64,000 nt of DNA from G942493275 sp942493275 (GCA_942493275.1 OW818687.1:1054001-1118000), one strand, 5' to 3'; counted from the first letter of the stretch, positions 18,681 through 27,961 are shown. Program-made: numbers and translations. The notes: generated from the sequence alone by a model not told the origin.

Positions 18681-19456
18681 CCCCTTCGGGCGACCACGAT
18701 CATCGACTCGTCCGAGTCCGCGAGCGCATGTCCATCGTGCCCGCCGAGAAACTCCGGCTCGCGGAAGCCCGCGCACGGCAGCTCCGTCTTGAGCGTTTCC
18801 GCCGAGATGGCCGTGTGCGGAGACCTGCGACTGGTGATGCTCCACTCGCCCGCATCGTCTCTCACGAGCGTAACGAAGTCGAAGTCGAGGAACTCGCCGC
18901 CCGCCGGGTAGTCGATGAGCCGCAGAAACACCTTCGTGCCCTCGGCTGTGTCGCGGACCTTGGGCGGAATCGCGCGCGGCTTCTTCGCGAGCAGCGCGCC
19001 GTGATTCAGCAGGTGCAGCACGAGCACCGCTCCGGGCACGAGCACGCTGCCAAAGTCGGCGAGCGTCTCGGTCAGCCCGTGTCGGCCAGCCACGTGCGGA
19101 AGGGCGTTACCCGTGCAGGTGAGCGCGTCGGCCTTCTCCAGGCCGAGTTTGTGCAGCTCGCCGAAGCCGCCCTCGACGATGCTGAGCGAGCCTCCCCCGG
19201 CTGCGATCTCGGGGGCGAAGCGCTCGGCATTCTCCCGGGCTTGGGCGAGCATGTCCGGGTCCGGATCGACCGCTACCACGTCGAGTCCCCAGGTCGCGAA
19301 CAGAATCGCGTGCCGGGCACTTCCCGCACCCACGTCGATGACACTCTTCACGCCCTCGCGCTCGAACAGGTCGCGGAAGAAGGGGCCCTCCCGCTTGAGT
19401 CGGGCGTCCCAGTCCACGAACTCGTCGTAGCTTTGGCCCCTGACGTCGTCAGCCAT
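18677..19456 (-). CDS. Class I SAM-dependent methyltransferase
   Basis: The 259-residue protein has a Rossmann methyltransferase core: motif I is VIDVGAGSARHAILFA, the acidic end of strand 2 is VVAVDPDPDML, and motif IV is ALTCTGNALPHV. The N-terminal YDEFVDWDARLKREGPFF segment is typical of small-molecule methyltransferases of the glycine/sarcosine type, but the acceptor cannot be named. The ATG at 19456 has AAGGAG upstream. It starts 5 bases after the amidohydrolase stop, so the two are one operon. Confidence 0.88.
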   Translation of the reverse strand: MADDVRGQSYDEFVDWDARLKREGPFFRDLFEREGVKSVIDVGAGSARHAILFATWGLDVVAVDPDPDMLAQARENAERFAPEIAAGGGSLSIVEGGFGELHKLGLEKADALTCTGNALPHVAGRHGLTETLADFGSVLVPGAVLVLHLLNHGALLAKKPRAIPPKVRDTAEGTKVFLRLIDYPAGGEFLDFDFVTLVRDDAGEWSITSRRSPHTAISAETLKTELPCAGFREPEFLGGHDGHALADSDESMIVVARRG

Positions 19457-19461
19457 CGGTC

Positions 19462-20409
19462 TCACTCCTTCGTTGCGAGCAGCGGCTCATCGAGACGGAA
19501 GACGCGAGCGGCATTGCCTCGCATGACCAGGTCGCGCGTGGCGTCGCTCACCCCCAGCTCTTCGAGCGTGCGCTCCTGCATGTAGCGAATCCAGGTGCGG
19601 TACGGAGCGGTCGTGCCGGAGTCGGTGCCAAACATGATGCGCTCAGGGCCGATCGAAACCAGACAGGCCTCGAACACCTCGGCGAGCGTCATCTTGGGCA
19701 CGTGGAAGTCGAGCCAGTTATTGGTGCCGCTCGTGTCCACGCTCACGTTGGAGCGCGCGTAGGCAAGCCGGAGGACCTGGTCGAGCCAGCCGGCGCCGAA
19801 GTGCGCGATCACGAAGGTGATCTCGGGGAAGTCACGCGCGACCGGCGACAGGTCGATGGGGTCGGCGTAGCGCAGGTCCCCGCCGGGATCCACCGAGACG
19901 CCGTAGTGGATGATGATGTTCGCACCGAGCTCGGCGGCCTTCTCGAAGAACGGGCGGCATGCCGGGTCGCTCAGGTTGAAGCAGCGGTTGACCGGGAGCA
20001 GCTTCACGCCGCGGAACCCTGCGGCCATCTCTCGCTCCAGCAGGTCGGCGGCGTGGGGCGCCCGCGGATCGATGTTGCACAGCGCGTGCACGTGACCGCG
20101 CGCCGCGACCAGGAAGTCGCGGGTCCACTGGTTGTCCTCGGCGATCGAGACCACGAGCGCCTTGGTGACGTTGGCGGCGTGCAGTCGCTCGACGTACCAG
20201 CAGGCGGTCTGCTCGGGCGACATCTCGGGCAGCGTGTCGCCGCGCCGACCGAACTTGCGCTCCTTGAGCGCCTGCCGGAAGCGGCCCATCGCCTCGGGGG
20301 GCTGCGACTCGAGATACTCCTTGAGCAGCCCTACCGTGAACAGGTGCACGTGCGCATCGATGCAGTCTCCCGGCACCGTCGGCGGCGCCTCGGCGATCTC
20401 CCAGCTCAC
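19462..20409 (-). CDS. Amidohydrolase family 2 metal-dependent hydrolase
   Basis: The 315-residue protein is a TIM-barrel amidohydrolase of the Amidohydro_2 type. The metal-binding HxH reads DAHVHL near residue 19; IIIHYGV, FVIAHFGAG and MFGTDSG supply the later His and Asp. Relatives decarboxylate or hydrolyse small aromatic or lactone compounds, and the substrate here is unknown. It lies 3 bases after the PspC gene and just before the methyltransferase gene, so a four-gene envelope/metabolism transcript is possible. Confidence 0.87.
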   Translation of the reverse strand: MSWEIAEAPPTVPGDCIDAHVHLFTVGLLKEYLESQPPEAMGRFRQALKERKFGRRGDTLPEMSPEQTACWYVERLHAANVTKALVVSIAEDNQWTRDFLVAARGHVHALCNIDPRAPHAADLLEREMAAGFRGVKLLPVNRCFNLSDPACRPFFEKAAELGANIIIHYGVSVDPGGDLRYADPIDLSPVARDFPEITFVIAHFGAGWLDQVLRLAYARSNVSVDTSGTNNWLDFHVPKMTLAEVFEACLVSIGPERIMFGTDSGTTAPYRTWIRYMQERTLEELGVSDATRDLVMRGNAARVFRLDEPLLATKE

Positions 20410-20412
20410 GCG

Positions 20413-20943
20413 TCAGCCCTGCGGCGGCGCGGGCGGCGCCGGCGGGGTAGGCGGCTGGGGTGCGGGGGGCGGCTGCTGCACGTACTCTTGTCCGCCGGTC
20501 GGCCACTGCGGTGCCGCGGGCGGCGCTGCGAGCGGCTCCTCGGGCACGATCACCGTCGCGATGATGTAGAGCAGCAGCGCTGGCCCGAAGCCGGTCACGA
20601 TGGCGAGCACGACGTAGACGATTCGGAGCAGCGTGGGCTCCATGCCGATGTAGGTGGCGAATCCGCTCAGGACGCCGGAGACCATACGGTCGCTGCGGGA
20701 GCGGTAAAGTCGTTTGCCGCTCGTGTCGGCCGGCGCGCCTCCTCGGCGGCCCGCCACGATGAGCAGCACGCCGAGCAAGATGATCATCAGCGGCCACGCG
20801 ATGCGTCCGATAAACGAGATCACCTGACGCATCGGCTCCCACCAGTTGCCGAAGAGCTGGCCCGCGAGCAGCCATGCGCCGACGACGATGAGCCCAACCG
20901 CGATGATCAGCGTCCAGTCCGATCGACGGTGCTGGTCAGTCAT
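20413..20943 (-). CDS. PspC domain membrane protein
   Basis: The 176-residue protein has two N-terminal spans (about 10-30 and 46-65), then a PspC domain (about 75-135) with the usual KRLYRSRSDRMVSGVLSG start and a third span. A proline-rich tail of about 40 residues ends it (QPPPAPQPPTPPAPP). PspC proteins are inner-membrane sensors of envelope stress. The upstream neighbour is a LiaF-like protein with a proline-rich N-terminus; in other bacteria these families also occur together. The gap to it is 9 bases. Confidence 0.88.
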   Translation of the reverse strand: MTDQHRRSDWTLIIAVGLIVVGAWLLAGQLFGNWWEPMRQVISFIGRIAWPLMIILLGVLLIVAGRRGGAPADTSGKRLYRSRSDRMVSGVLSGFATYIGMEPTLLRIVYVVLAIVTGFGPALLLYIIATVIVPEEPLAAPPAAPQWPTGGQEYVQQPPPAPQPPTPPAPPAPPQG

Positions 20944-20952
20944 GACGTCCTC

Positions 20953-22182
20953 CTAGTACTCATCGATGTCGACCGAGCCGACGCCCGAACGGATGACGAC
21001 CACCCACACGGGCCTGCCGCGTTCCTCTGCCTCCGAGAAGCCCGGCGTCTCCCACACGTTCCCGCCGAGCGACTCGAGGTCCGCGCCCATCGAGTGGCCG
21101 GTCAGGCCGCTCTCGGACTCCACGCGGATCTCGGCGTTGTCCGGGAAATCGAGGTTCACCGACGAGACGCCGGCCCGCAATTCCACGCGCGAGGGCTCGC
21201 CAAACACCGTCGCTTCGCCGAGCTTCGCCGTCACGTCGGTCGCGCCCAGACGCAGGTCGAGCGAGGACACGTCGAGCTCGGAGAGATCGGCCTCGACCGT
21301 GGCCGCGCCCGTCTCGATGAGCACGTCCCACAAGACCTCATCGGACAGGTCGACGTCCATGCCCGCCGAGGAACCGCCGGGCCACATGACGACCCCGTTG
21401 GTTCCGCCGAGCGTGACCTCGAGGTCCGCCGAGGTTCCCGCGCGCGTGATATCGAAGGTCGGCTCGCCGAACGGTGAGGTTGCTTCGCCCAGTATCAGTT
21501 CGTCGCCGGCTCCGATCGCGATGTCGGCGGCCCCGCCGGCCAGCTTCAGGCTCGCCTCTTCCGTGGAGCCGACCGGCTCGGATATCTCGATCGTGGCGCC
21601 ATCGGGATCACCCATTCCGAACCAGGCGACGCCGCCCACTCCGGTGATGTTGATTGATACGGCCCATGCCAGCGCGCCGATGATGACGAGCGACCCGAGC
21701 GCGCGGAACCAGTCCGAGTGCAGCGCCTTGCCCAAAAGCTCGAAGCCGAGCGCGATGAGCAGCGCCGGCCATAGCGTGAGCAGCGTGAACATCACGCTCC
21801 AGCCGATGAGCCCCGTTGTGATCGCGAGGAACAAAAGGCCCCACGCGATAGTCGTGAATCCCTCAAAGAGCCGCGCGACGCCCCAGCCGTCCTTGCCCGG
21901 CGTCACCGCCTGCACGACGCCGACCGCGACGATGATCAGCGGCCACATGCCCCACCACGGGAGTCCGGGAACGAACTGTGCCAGCAAGAAAAGCACGCCG
22001 ATGACTATCAGCGTGATACCGGCGGTCAGGCCCCCGGTGCGCTTCTGCTCGGGCGGCTCGGGCGCAGCGGGCGGCTGAGTGTAGCCGGGAGGCGGAGCTG
22101 CGGGCGGTGTTGGGGCAGCGGGCGGTTGTGGTGCGGCCGGCGGCGGTACGTCACTCGGCGGGTTCGGCTGTTCCGTCGTCAT
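20953..22182 (-). CDS. LiaF-like envelope stress protein (DUF5668 plus toast-rack domain)
   Basis: The 409-residue protein begins with about 45 proline- and alanine-rich residues. About five to six membrane spans (50-200) follow; the first pair is the LiaI/LiaF-like region (GGLTAGITLIVIGVLFLLAQ). The extracytoplasmic C-terminal half (about 210-409) is beta-rich and repetitive, with GGAADIAIG, GAATVEADLS, GATDVTAKLG and GVSSVNLDF steps. These fit the beta-solenoid toast-rack/LiaF C-terminal fold. Such proteins restrain cell-envelope stress responses. The ATG follows AGGAGGGG. The start lies inside the end of the CNNM gene (32-base overlap). Confidence 0.85.
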   Translation of the reverse strand: MTTEQPNPPSDVPPPAAPQPPAAPTPPAAPPPGYTQPPAAPEPPEQKRTGGLTAGITLIVIGVLFLLAQFVPGLPWWGMWPLIIVAVGVVQAVTPGKDGWGVARLFEGFTTIAWGLLFLAITTGLIGWSVMFTLLTLWPALLIALGFELLGKALHSDWFRALGSLVIIGALAWAVSINITGVGGVAWFGMGDPDGATIEISEPVGSTEEASLKLAGGAADIAIGAGDELILGEATSPFGEPTFDITRAGTSADLEVTLGGTNGVVMWPGGSSAGMDVDLSDEVLWDVLIETGAATVEADLSELDVSSLDLRLGATDVTAKLGEATVFGEPSRVELRAGVSSVNLDFPDNAEIRVESESGLTGHSMGADLESLGGNVWETPGFSEAEERGRPVWVVVIRSGVGSVDIDEY

Positions 22183-23488
22183 CTCTTCTGTCCCCTCCTG
22201 GTACGACCCTCAGCACGCGCAAGCGCGCGACGCGCCTTCTGCGCATAGCCTGTACCCGGAACTCGTACCCGTGGTGCGCCAATCGCTCACCGGGGACGGG
22301 GATGTGACCGAGCTTGGCGAGCAGCCAGCCGGCGATGGTCTCGTACTCGTCGGACTCCTCGACCGGCAGCCCCATGCTCAGGGCGTCCTCGATCGGGAGC
22401 CTGCCCTCGATGACCCAACTGTCGGGTCCGAGCGTGGTGACGAAGCGACGGTCCCGGTCGAACTCATCGGCGATCTCGCCCACGACCTCCTCGACGATGT
22501 CCTCCACCGTCACGAGGCCGGCCGTCCCGCCGTACTCGTCGACCACGATGGCGATCTGGTTGCGGTGCGCCTGCATCTCCGAGAGAAGCGGCAGGATGCC
22601 CTTGGTCTCCGGCACGTACACAGGCTCGCGGGTGTGGGCGGTGACCGGATCGGCACCCCGGCCGTCGCTCAGCGGCCCCACGAGGTCCTTCAGCAGCACG
22701 ACCCCGACGATACGGTCGTGATCCTCGTGGAACACCGGCACGCGCGAGAAGCCGCTGCCGCGCATGACGTTGGCGGCCTCGCTCACCGTGGAAGTGTCCT
22801 CGACGAGCACCATGTCGACCCGCGGCACCATGACCTCGCGCGCGACGGTATCGCCGAGCTCGAAGATCTCGTGGATCATCCGCTTCTCCTCCTCGAGCAG
22901 GCTGCCCTGCTCGGTGACCAGAAGCTTGATCTCCTCTTCCGAGACACCCGGTCGCCCGCCGTCGCCCTTGAGCCCGAAGAGCCTGCCGACAACGGAAGTG
23001 GACACCGTGAGGAACCACACGAGCGGGCGCGTCACGCGCGCGGCGAACTTGATGACCCCCGAGACCGAGACCGCGACCTGCTCGGCACGCGCAAGGCCGA
23101 GGCGCTTGGGGACCAGCTCGCCAAAGACGAGCGACAGGTACGAGATCACGAGCGTGACGAGGAAGACCGAGAGCCCCGTCGCGATACCCGAGATCCACGG
23201 GATTCCCAGGCTGACCAGCCATTCCTCGATGGGGACGGACAGAGAGACGGCGGCCGCTGCCGACGCGAGGAAGCCGACCAGCGTGATGCCGATCTGGATC
23301 GTCGCGAGCAGGCTTGTGGGGTCATCGGTCAGCTCGATGGCCGCGCGCGCGCCGCGTGAGCCCTCGTCAGCGCGGTGCTTGAGGGCAGCCCGGCGAGCGG
23401 ATATGAGTGCGATCTCGGCGGCTGCGAAGTAGCCGTTTAGCGCGATGAGTACGAGGATGAAGAGGATCTGCACGATGATTGTGTTCAT
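22151..23488 (-). CDS. CNNM/HlyC-CorC family transporter with CBS pair
   Basis: The 445-residue protein has a DUF21/CNNM membrane domain (about 1-190, four spans), a CBS pair (about 205-330) and a CorC_HlyC C-terminal domain (about 345-420). Visible motifs are NGYFAAAEIALISARR, the FGELVPKRLGL loop, EVMVPRVDM and VDEYGGTAGLVTVEDI. The family exports or senses Mg2+ and related divalent ions at the membrane and was once called hemolysin. The last 20 residues are charged and lie over the start of the LiaF-like gene. Confidence 0.92.
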   Translation of the reverse strand: MNTIIVQILFILVLIALNGYFAAAEIALISARRAALKHRADEGSRGARAAIELTDDPTSLLATIQIGITLVGFLASAAAAVSLSVPIEEWLVSLGIPWISGIATGLSVFLVTLVISYLSLVFGELVPKRLGLARAEQVAVSVSGVIKFAARVTRPLVWFLTVSTSVVGRLFGLKGDGGRPGVSEEEIKLLVTEQGSLLEEEKRMIHEIFELGDTVAREVMVPRVDMVLVEDTSTVSEAANVMRGSGFSRVPVFHEDHDRIVGVVLLKDLVGPLSDGRGADPVTAHTREPVYVPETKGILPLLSEMQAHRNQIAIVVDEYGGTAGLVTVEDIVEEVVGEIADEFDRDRRFVTTLGPDSWVIEGRLPIEDALSMGLPVEESDEYETIAGWLLAKLGHIPVPGERLAHHGYEFRVQAMRRRRVARLRVLRVVPGGDRRDDDGTAEPAE

Positions 23489-23530
23489 GCGGACTACCTT
23501 ACCAGCAGATGTACGGGCGAAACGGCAGGG

Positions 23531-23559
23531 TTAACGGTTCGCCACAGTTGCCCGATACT
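23531..23559 (+). promoter_or_regulatory. Possible promoter of the second HEAT/HD-GYP pair
   Basis: TTAACG at 23531-23536 and GATACT at 23554-23559 are 17 bases apart, 58 bases before the GTG start of the HEAT gene. Confidence 0.35.
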
Positions 23560-23616
23560 ATGGAGTACGCGGCTGACACGCCGCTTCCGTCAAAGTCCTC
23601 AGGGAGGTGCGTGCGC

Positions 23617-25596
23617 GTGATAGGGTCCGACGAGACCGGTCGCCTCAGTGCGGTCGTGCGGGCCCTCTCCACCGCCGAGAAATCCCTACGCCTCTACCCT
23701 CCCACGAGCCCCATCCCGCGGCAGTCCATCGACGCGGCCCTCGATGCGTTCGTGGACATCTTCGGCACAGGTCAGCCGGTCATCTCCTTCACCCTCACGC
23801 GCGACGGCTTCGCTTCGCGCGGCGAGGAGCTGGCAACGGGCATGGGCACACCCGAGCTAGTCACCGAGATGCGCGAGCACGGTATCGCTGAGCTCTCGAT
23901 CGTTCCGGGATGCGACGCCGATCAGGTGCTGGCGTTCCTGCAGACCATGCAGCTCGATCCGGCACACGTGCGCGAACAAGGCGGCATCTCGACTGCGCTG
24001 CTTGCAGCCGGGGTCGAGCGCATCAGGGTCGTCGACGTCCAGCTCACGGTCGTCGAGACGATCGGCCCCGCCGAGGACGAGGACATCGACGAGTTCCTCC
24101 GCAGCCTCGTGCAGGACCCCGAGAAGCTCTCGGCATGGTTCGCAGCTGCGTCGGCCGGCGATCCAAAGGCGTTCGAGGAGGGCCTGATGGAGCTCGTTCG
24201 CGTCTCCGGCCCCAGCGGCTTCGAGACGATGCTCCAGTCACTGTCGATCGCATTCCTCAACCAGCATTCCGAGGGCAAGGACGCCCTTCTCGACCTCGCG
24301 CTCGATCCGGGTCCGTCCCGCGACCTGACCGGCGGCATGTTCCGCTTCCTGGACTCCGTCGACATCGCGGGCTCGATTCTGGGCGGCGACCTGGGCAAGA
24401 ACATGCTCTCGCTGTCCAACGCACTCACCGCACTCCCGCTCGAGCAGGTCACGGCGCAGGTTCGCGCCGAGGTGCAGGCGATGCTTCCCGGCGCCGGCAA
24501 GTCCTCCAAGGAGGCGGCGTTCCTGGAGCACATGATCGAGGTCCGAGAGGCCCCCGAGCCCGAGCCTTCGCTCGCGGACTCCGATCGCACGTACCGGGCG
24601 GTCGTCGAGGCCTCGACTCTCTCGGAGGAGCTGATCGAGCGGGCCCGCAACGCAGTCGCGGGCTCCGGGAACGCCATCAGCGCCGCCGGCGTACGCACCA
24701 TGATGACGCTGCTGGGCCAGCAGACCGACTTCGAGCTCTTCATGCAAAGCGCCACCAGCCTCGCAGGCATGGTGCCTCGCCTCATCGAGCAGGGCGACCT
24801 GCCTCTTGCCGCCCACGTCATCACAGAGCTCGCCCGACGCGAGTCCACTGACAGCGGCCCGTGGCCGGAGCTCTCGGCACGTCTCCGGGAAGCACTCTCT
24901 GTCGCGGTCGGGCCGCGTTCGATGGCCGCGCTCCTGTCGGCGGTCACGATCGACCCATCCCAGGCTGACAACGCGCGCGCGATCCTGCGCTTCGCCGGAG
25001 AGGCCGGTGCGAGCGCTCTTGTCGCAGAAGCGATCTCCCACAAGGCCGAGGGAATCGCACAGGCCGAGGAGCTTCTTGGCAGGCGTGTTGTGGACCTGCT
25101 GAACAAACTCGCGCCTCAGGCACAGTGGTTCCAGCTCTCGGGCCTTGTCGCTCGGCTCGTCGCCGAGAACGACGCCCGCTCCATCCAGACTATCGAGGCG
25201 CTGGCCAAGCGGCCGGACGAGCAGTCCCGCCGAGAAGTCGTCACCGGTCTGGCACAGGCCGGCGGCCCTGTAGCCGAGCGGATCTTGCCGCAGGCGCTTC
25301 GCGACCCGAGCTCGGAGGTCGCGGTCACCGCGGCTCGTTCGCTGGCCAGGTCCGCGATGCCCGGGGCCGGGCAGATGCTCGCCGCACGCCTCGGCGAAAT
25401 CGACGTCGACGGCGCTGACTTCGCCCTCGCGCGCGAGATCGTCACCGGGCTCGCTCGCATCTCCGATCCGATCGCCGACGAAGCGCTTGCCAAGCTCGCC
25501 GGCCGTCGGGCGCTCATCAAGCGCGGCCACTATGCTGAAGTGCAGGATCTGGTCCAACAGGCGATCGCCGCGCGGGCGAAGGGAGCAAGCCGATGA
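23617..25596 (+). CDS. HEAT-like protein with LYPP N-terminal module (locus 2)
   Basis: This 659-residue protein parallels the HEAT protein at 15731-17890. Its N-terminal module carries RLYPPTSPIPR at 25-35 and ends with the strand VERIRVVDVQ. A long helical region follows, and HEAT-like repeats occupy the last 200 residues. Both paralogs end alike (LAGRRALIKRGH here, LAGKRSIIGAAR there). No catalytic residues are visible. The GTG at 23617 is chosen because AGGGAGGT lies 8 bases upstream; the open frame back to 23479 has no ribosome site. The HD-GYP gene follows with a 4-base overlap. Confidence 0.82.
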   Translation: MIGSDETGRLSAVVRALSTAEKSLRLYPPTSPIPRQSIDAALDAFVDIFGTGQPVISFTLTRDGFASRGEELATGMGTPELVTEMREHGIAELSIVPGCDADQVLAFLQTMQLDPAHVREQGGISTALLAAGVERIRVVDVQLTVVETIGPAEDEDIDEFLRSLVQDPEKLSAWFAAASAGDPKAFEEGLMELVRVSGPSGFETMLQSLSIAFLNQHSEGKDALLDLALDPGPSRDLTGGMFRFLDSVDIAGSILGGDLGKNMLSLSNALTALPLEQVTAQVRAEVQAMLPGAGKSSKEAAFLEHMIEVREAPEPEPSLADSDRTYRAVVEASTLSEELIERARNAVAGSGNAISAAGVRTMMTLLGQQTDFELFMQSATSLAGMVPRLIEQGDLPLAAHVITELARRESTDSGPWPELSARLREALSVAVGPRSMAALLSAVTIDPSQADNARAILRFAGEAGASALVAEAISHKAEGIAQAEELLGRRVVDLLNKLAPQAQWFQLSGLVARLVAENDARSIQTIEALAKRPDEQSRREVVTGLAQAGGPVAERILPQALRDPSSEVAVTAARSLARSAMPGAGQMLAARLGEIDVDGADFALAREIVTGLARISDPIADEALAKLAGRRALIKRGHYAEVQDLVQQAIAARAKGASR

Positions 25597-26906
25597 GCGC
25601 TGCTGCCGTAGTCACCGCGATCGCGGGCGGCCGTAAGGCCGTCCAGCTCTACCCGCCCTCACACCCTGCTCACGGGGAGGCCCTCGACGCGTTGGTCGCA
25701 GCGGTCGGCGAGGCAACCATGGCGGGGACGCTCGTCCTCAACTGGTATCAGGGTCGCCTCTATCACGAGAGCGTGGTCATCCCCGAGGACACCACCGGCT
25801 CGGGCTCCGTGGCCGAGGCGTACGAGTCGAGGCGTATCGAGTCCCTCGCCTTCCACCCCGGCTTCGGCACGCAGGACGCGCTGGGGCTCGTCGAAGTGCT
25901 CTCACTCAAGCCGTCGCCTGAGCTCGACGTCGAGGCCGAGCTTGCAGCGCGGGAGGTTGCGGGAGTCACCGTCTCGATTCTCGAAGAGGAGATAGACGAG
26001 GAGCGGGAAGAGCGGGATCGTCTCCGGGAGGCGGACCGCGCGCTCTACCAGCGCATCATCGCCATCACCCGCAGACTCCAGCAGCGATTCGAGTCAGCCG
26101 GAATCGGTGACCTGGAGGAGACCGGCGCGCTCGTGGTCAACGTCATGGAGCGAATGTTCGCCGACCAGTCGGCGGTGCTCGGCCTCGCGACGATCCGCAG
26201 CGCCAAGGAGCACAGCCTCTTCCACTCGCTCAACGTGATGATCTACGCGATCGCCTTGGGTCAGCGGCTGGGGCTTCCCGAGGAAGGGCTCACGTCGCTG
26301 GGCCTCTCGGCGCTGCTTCACGACGTCGGCAAGACCGCGTTCGACCTGGAGGATCCCGCCCAGCGCGAGCCGATGAGGACCATGCACCCGCAGGTCGGTG
26401 CCGAGATCCTGCAGCGAGTCGCGCTCGAGGACCCGGCTCCGATGCTCGTGGCCTACGAGCACCACATGTACGCGGACGGCACCGGCTGGCCCGAGCGCGC
26501 GAGCGACTACGTAGCCCACCCCTACAGCCGCATGGTCACGATCGCCAACCGCTACGAGAACCTCACGAATCCCGAGGGCGAGGTCGCGGCGCTTACCCCC
26601 GACCGGGCGATCGTGCAGGTGTTGCGCGAAGCGAACACCACGCTCGACCCGTTCTTCGCGCGATTGTTCGCCAACGCGCTGGGGGTGTTCCCGGTGGGAT
26701 GCATGGTGCGACTGTCGGATCAGACCGTCGGAGTGGTTGTGAGCAAGGGTGAAGACCCGCTCGCACCGGTGGTGAGGCTGGCCTACGACGCGCGCGGCCG
26801 CGAACTCGATTCTGGTGAGGACGTGGATCTCGCCGAGCATGAGATTCGCATCGTCGAGGTCATCGATCCCGACGCTCTCAACGTCGAGGTATCGGACAAG
26901 ATCTAG
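25593..26906 (+). CDS. HD-GYP-like protein with LYPP N-terminal module, degenerate active site (locus 2)
   Basis: The 437-residue protein has the shared module at its N-terminus (QLYPPSHPAHGEAL at 18-31). An acidic coiled stretch (EEEIDEEREERDR) follows, then an HD-GYP-like domain (about 185-350) and the same C-terminal beta tail as locus 1 (IDPDALNVEV). Within the HD domain FHSLNVMIY and LLHDVGK are intact. The signature motif, however, reads EHHMYADGTGWP, and the usual VADxxDALT reads IANRYENLT, replacing a conserved Asp by Asn. From knowledge of HD-GYP structures this Asp is a metal ligand, so catalysis may be weakened or lost. Confidence 0.85.
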   Translation: MSAAAVVTAIAGGRKAVQLYPPSHPAHGEALDALVAAVGEATMAGTLVLNWYQGRLYHESVVIPEDTTGSGSVAEAYESRRIESLAFHPGFGTQDALGLVEVLSLKPSPELDVEAELAAREVAGVTVSILEEEIDEEREERDRLREADRALYQRIIAITRRLQQRFESAGIGDLEETGALVVNVMERMFADQSAVLGLATIRSAKEHSLFHSLNVMIYAIALGQRLGLPEEGLTSLGLSALLHDVGKTAFDLEDPAQREPMRTMHPQVGAEILQRVALEDPAPMLVAYEHHMYADGTGWPERASDYVAHPYSRMVTIANRYENLTNPEGEVAALTPDRAIVQVLREANTTLDPFFARLFANALGVFPVGCMVRLSDQTVGVVVSKGEDPLAPVVRLAYDARGRELDSGEDVDLAEHEIRIVEVIDPDALNVEVSDKI

Positions 26907-26914
26907 AGGCGCCG

Positions 26915-27271
26915 CTATTCGTCGTTGACGCGCCCGATGCGATGCAGCACAAGAGCGATGAGCGCAAGTCGTCGGCCGCGGTCTTGGCACGCATCGACAA
27001 ACTCGCTCACCTGCTCGCGGAGTTCCGGGGTCGGCTTGTAGCGGACGAGGCCGCCGGCGCACTGGAGGATCCGCCCGTCGCACAGGGAATCCACTTCCGG
27101 CTCGATCTCTTCGACCTTACGTCCCAGCCGTGATGCCAAGCCCGCGATGTCGAGAACGGCATCGGGGTTGCGGTGGAAGAAGACGAGGATATCCCACGCC
27201 AGCAGTGAGCCGACATGGCGCTCAACGAACTGTATGACGTTGGGTCCAAGGACCCCCTCGAGGTCATACAA
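26915..27271 (-). CDS. Small winged-helix-like protein
   Basis: The 118-residue product looks like a winged helix. SLLAWDILVFFHRNPD is followed by a helix-turn-helix-like VLDIAGLASRLGRKVEEIEPEVDSL, a wing-like GRILQCAGGLVRYKP and a C-terminal amphipathic helix. The arrangement resembles the MarR/ArsR type, but no family can be named. The start is TTG at 27271, with AGAGGGG upstream at a longer than normal distance, so the start is uncertain. It ends 8 bases from the convergent HD-GYP gene. Confidence 0.65.
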   Translation of the reverse strand: MYDLEGVLGPNVIQFVERHVGSLLAWDILVFFHRNPDAVLDIAGLASRLGRKVEEIEPEVDSLCDGRILQCAGGLVRYKPTPELREQVSEFVDACQDRGRRLALIALVLHRIGRVNDE

Positions 27272-27492
27272 CCTGCGACGTTCCCCTCTCTTGCAAAGCA
27301 GGCGCGCAACGGCGCCCGGCCCCGAACGCCATGAGCCTCAGCATCGATAGTGTAGCCCCTGGTGACGCGCCAGCCTCGCGTTTCGCGACAAACGGTAGCA
27401 ATATGCCGCTCATCAGGGTACGGCGAGGACAAGCGGTAGGACAAGCGGCATTTTCGCGTGCGACCTGCAACTATAACGATGCTTGATTGTCG

Positions 27493-27885
27493 CTATAGTT
27501 CGCAGATCCGCTGCATCCGCGCCGCAAGTGCGTACAGAGCTGCCGCCACGATCATCGGCAGGACGAAGAAGAAGAACATCGTCGCCCACACGCCGGTTTC
27601 CCATCCTGCGACCACGCCGACACCAAGTACCGCCGCCGATCCGACAGCCAGGATCACAGCCGCCAGGTACTCGTAGAACAGGCCGATGATGAAGACGACG
27701 GCGATGATGCCTGCATACATCAGCGCGCCACTGAGGGCCTCGCTGAACGGAGCGCCCTGATAGGCCCAGCGGGCTCCCCACACCATCGACGCCCAAAAGA
27801 TCGCGCCGACGATGACAAAGAAGCGGGCGAAGATGCGAAATGCATTCATCTGCTCGGTGTTACACGTGCGGGTCAAAAGCCCCAT
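27493..27885 (-). CDS. Hypothetical four-span membrane protein
   Basis: The 130-residue protein has about four hydrophobic segments (near 18-38, 48-68, 72-92 and 98-120), with charged ends. I do not recognise the family. The ATG at 27885 has GAGGAA upstream. An inverted repeat with AACTATA/TATAGTT arms starts at the stop codon and may act as a weak terminator (27470-27501). The FAD-reductase gene lies 76 bases upstream on the same strand. Confidence 0.65.
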   Translation of the reverse strand: MGLLTRTCNTEQMNAFRIFARFFVIVGAIFWASMVWGARWAYQGAPFSEALSGALMYAGIIAVVFIIGLFYEYLAAVILAVGSAAVLGVGVVAGWETGVWATMFFFFVLPMIVAAALYALAARMQRICEL

Positions 27886-27961
27886 CTGTGTTCCTCCCAC
27901 CCAACGACGTTCAGGCCGGATGCCTCCTGTAAGGTTCTTCCCCCAATCGCACGCCGAGCGG

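Noticed and set aside
19702..21477. A 591-codon plus-strand open frame over the amidohydrolase, PspC and LiaF genes.
   Set aside because: It crosses three well-supported minus-strand genes and has no recognisable motif or ribosome site.
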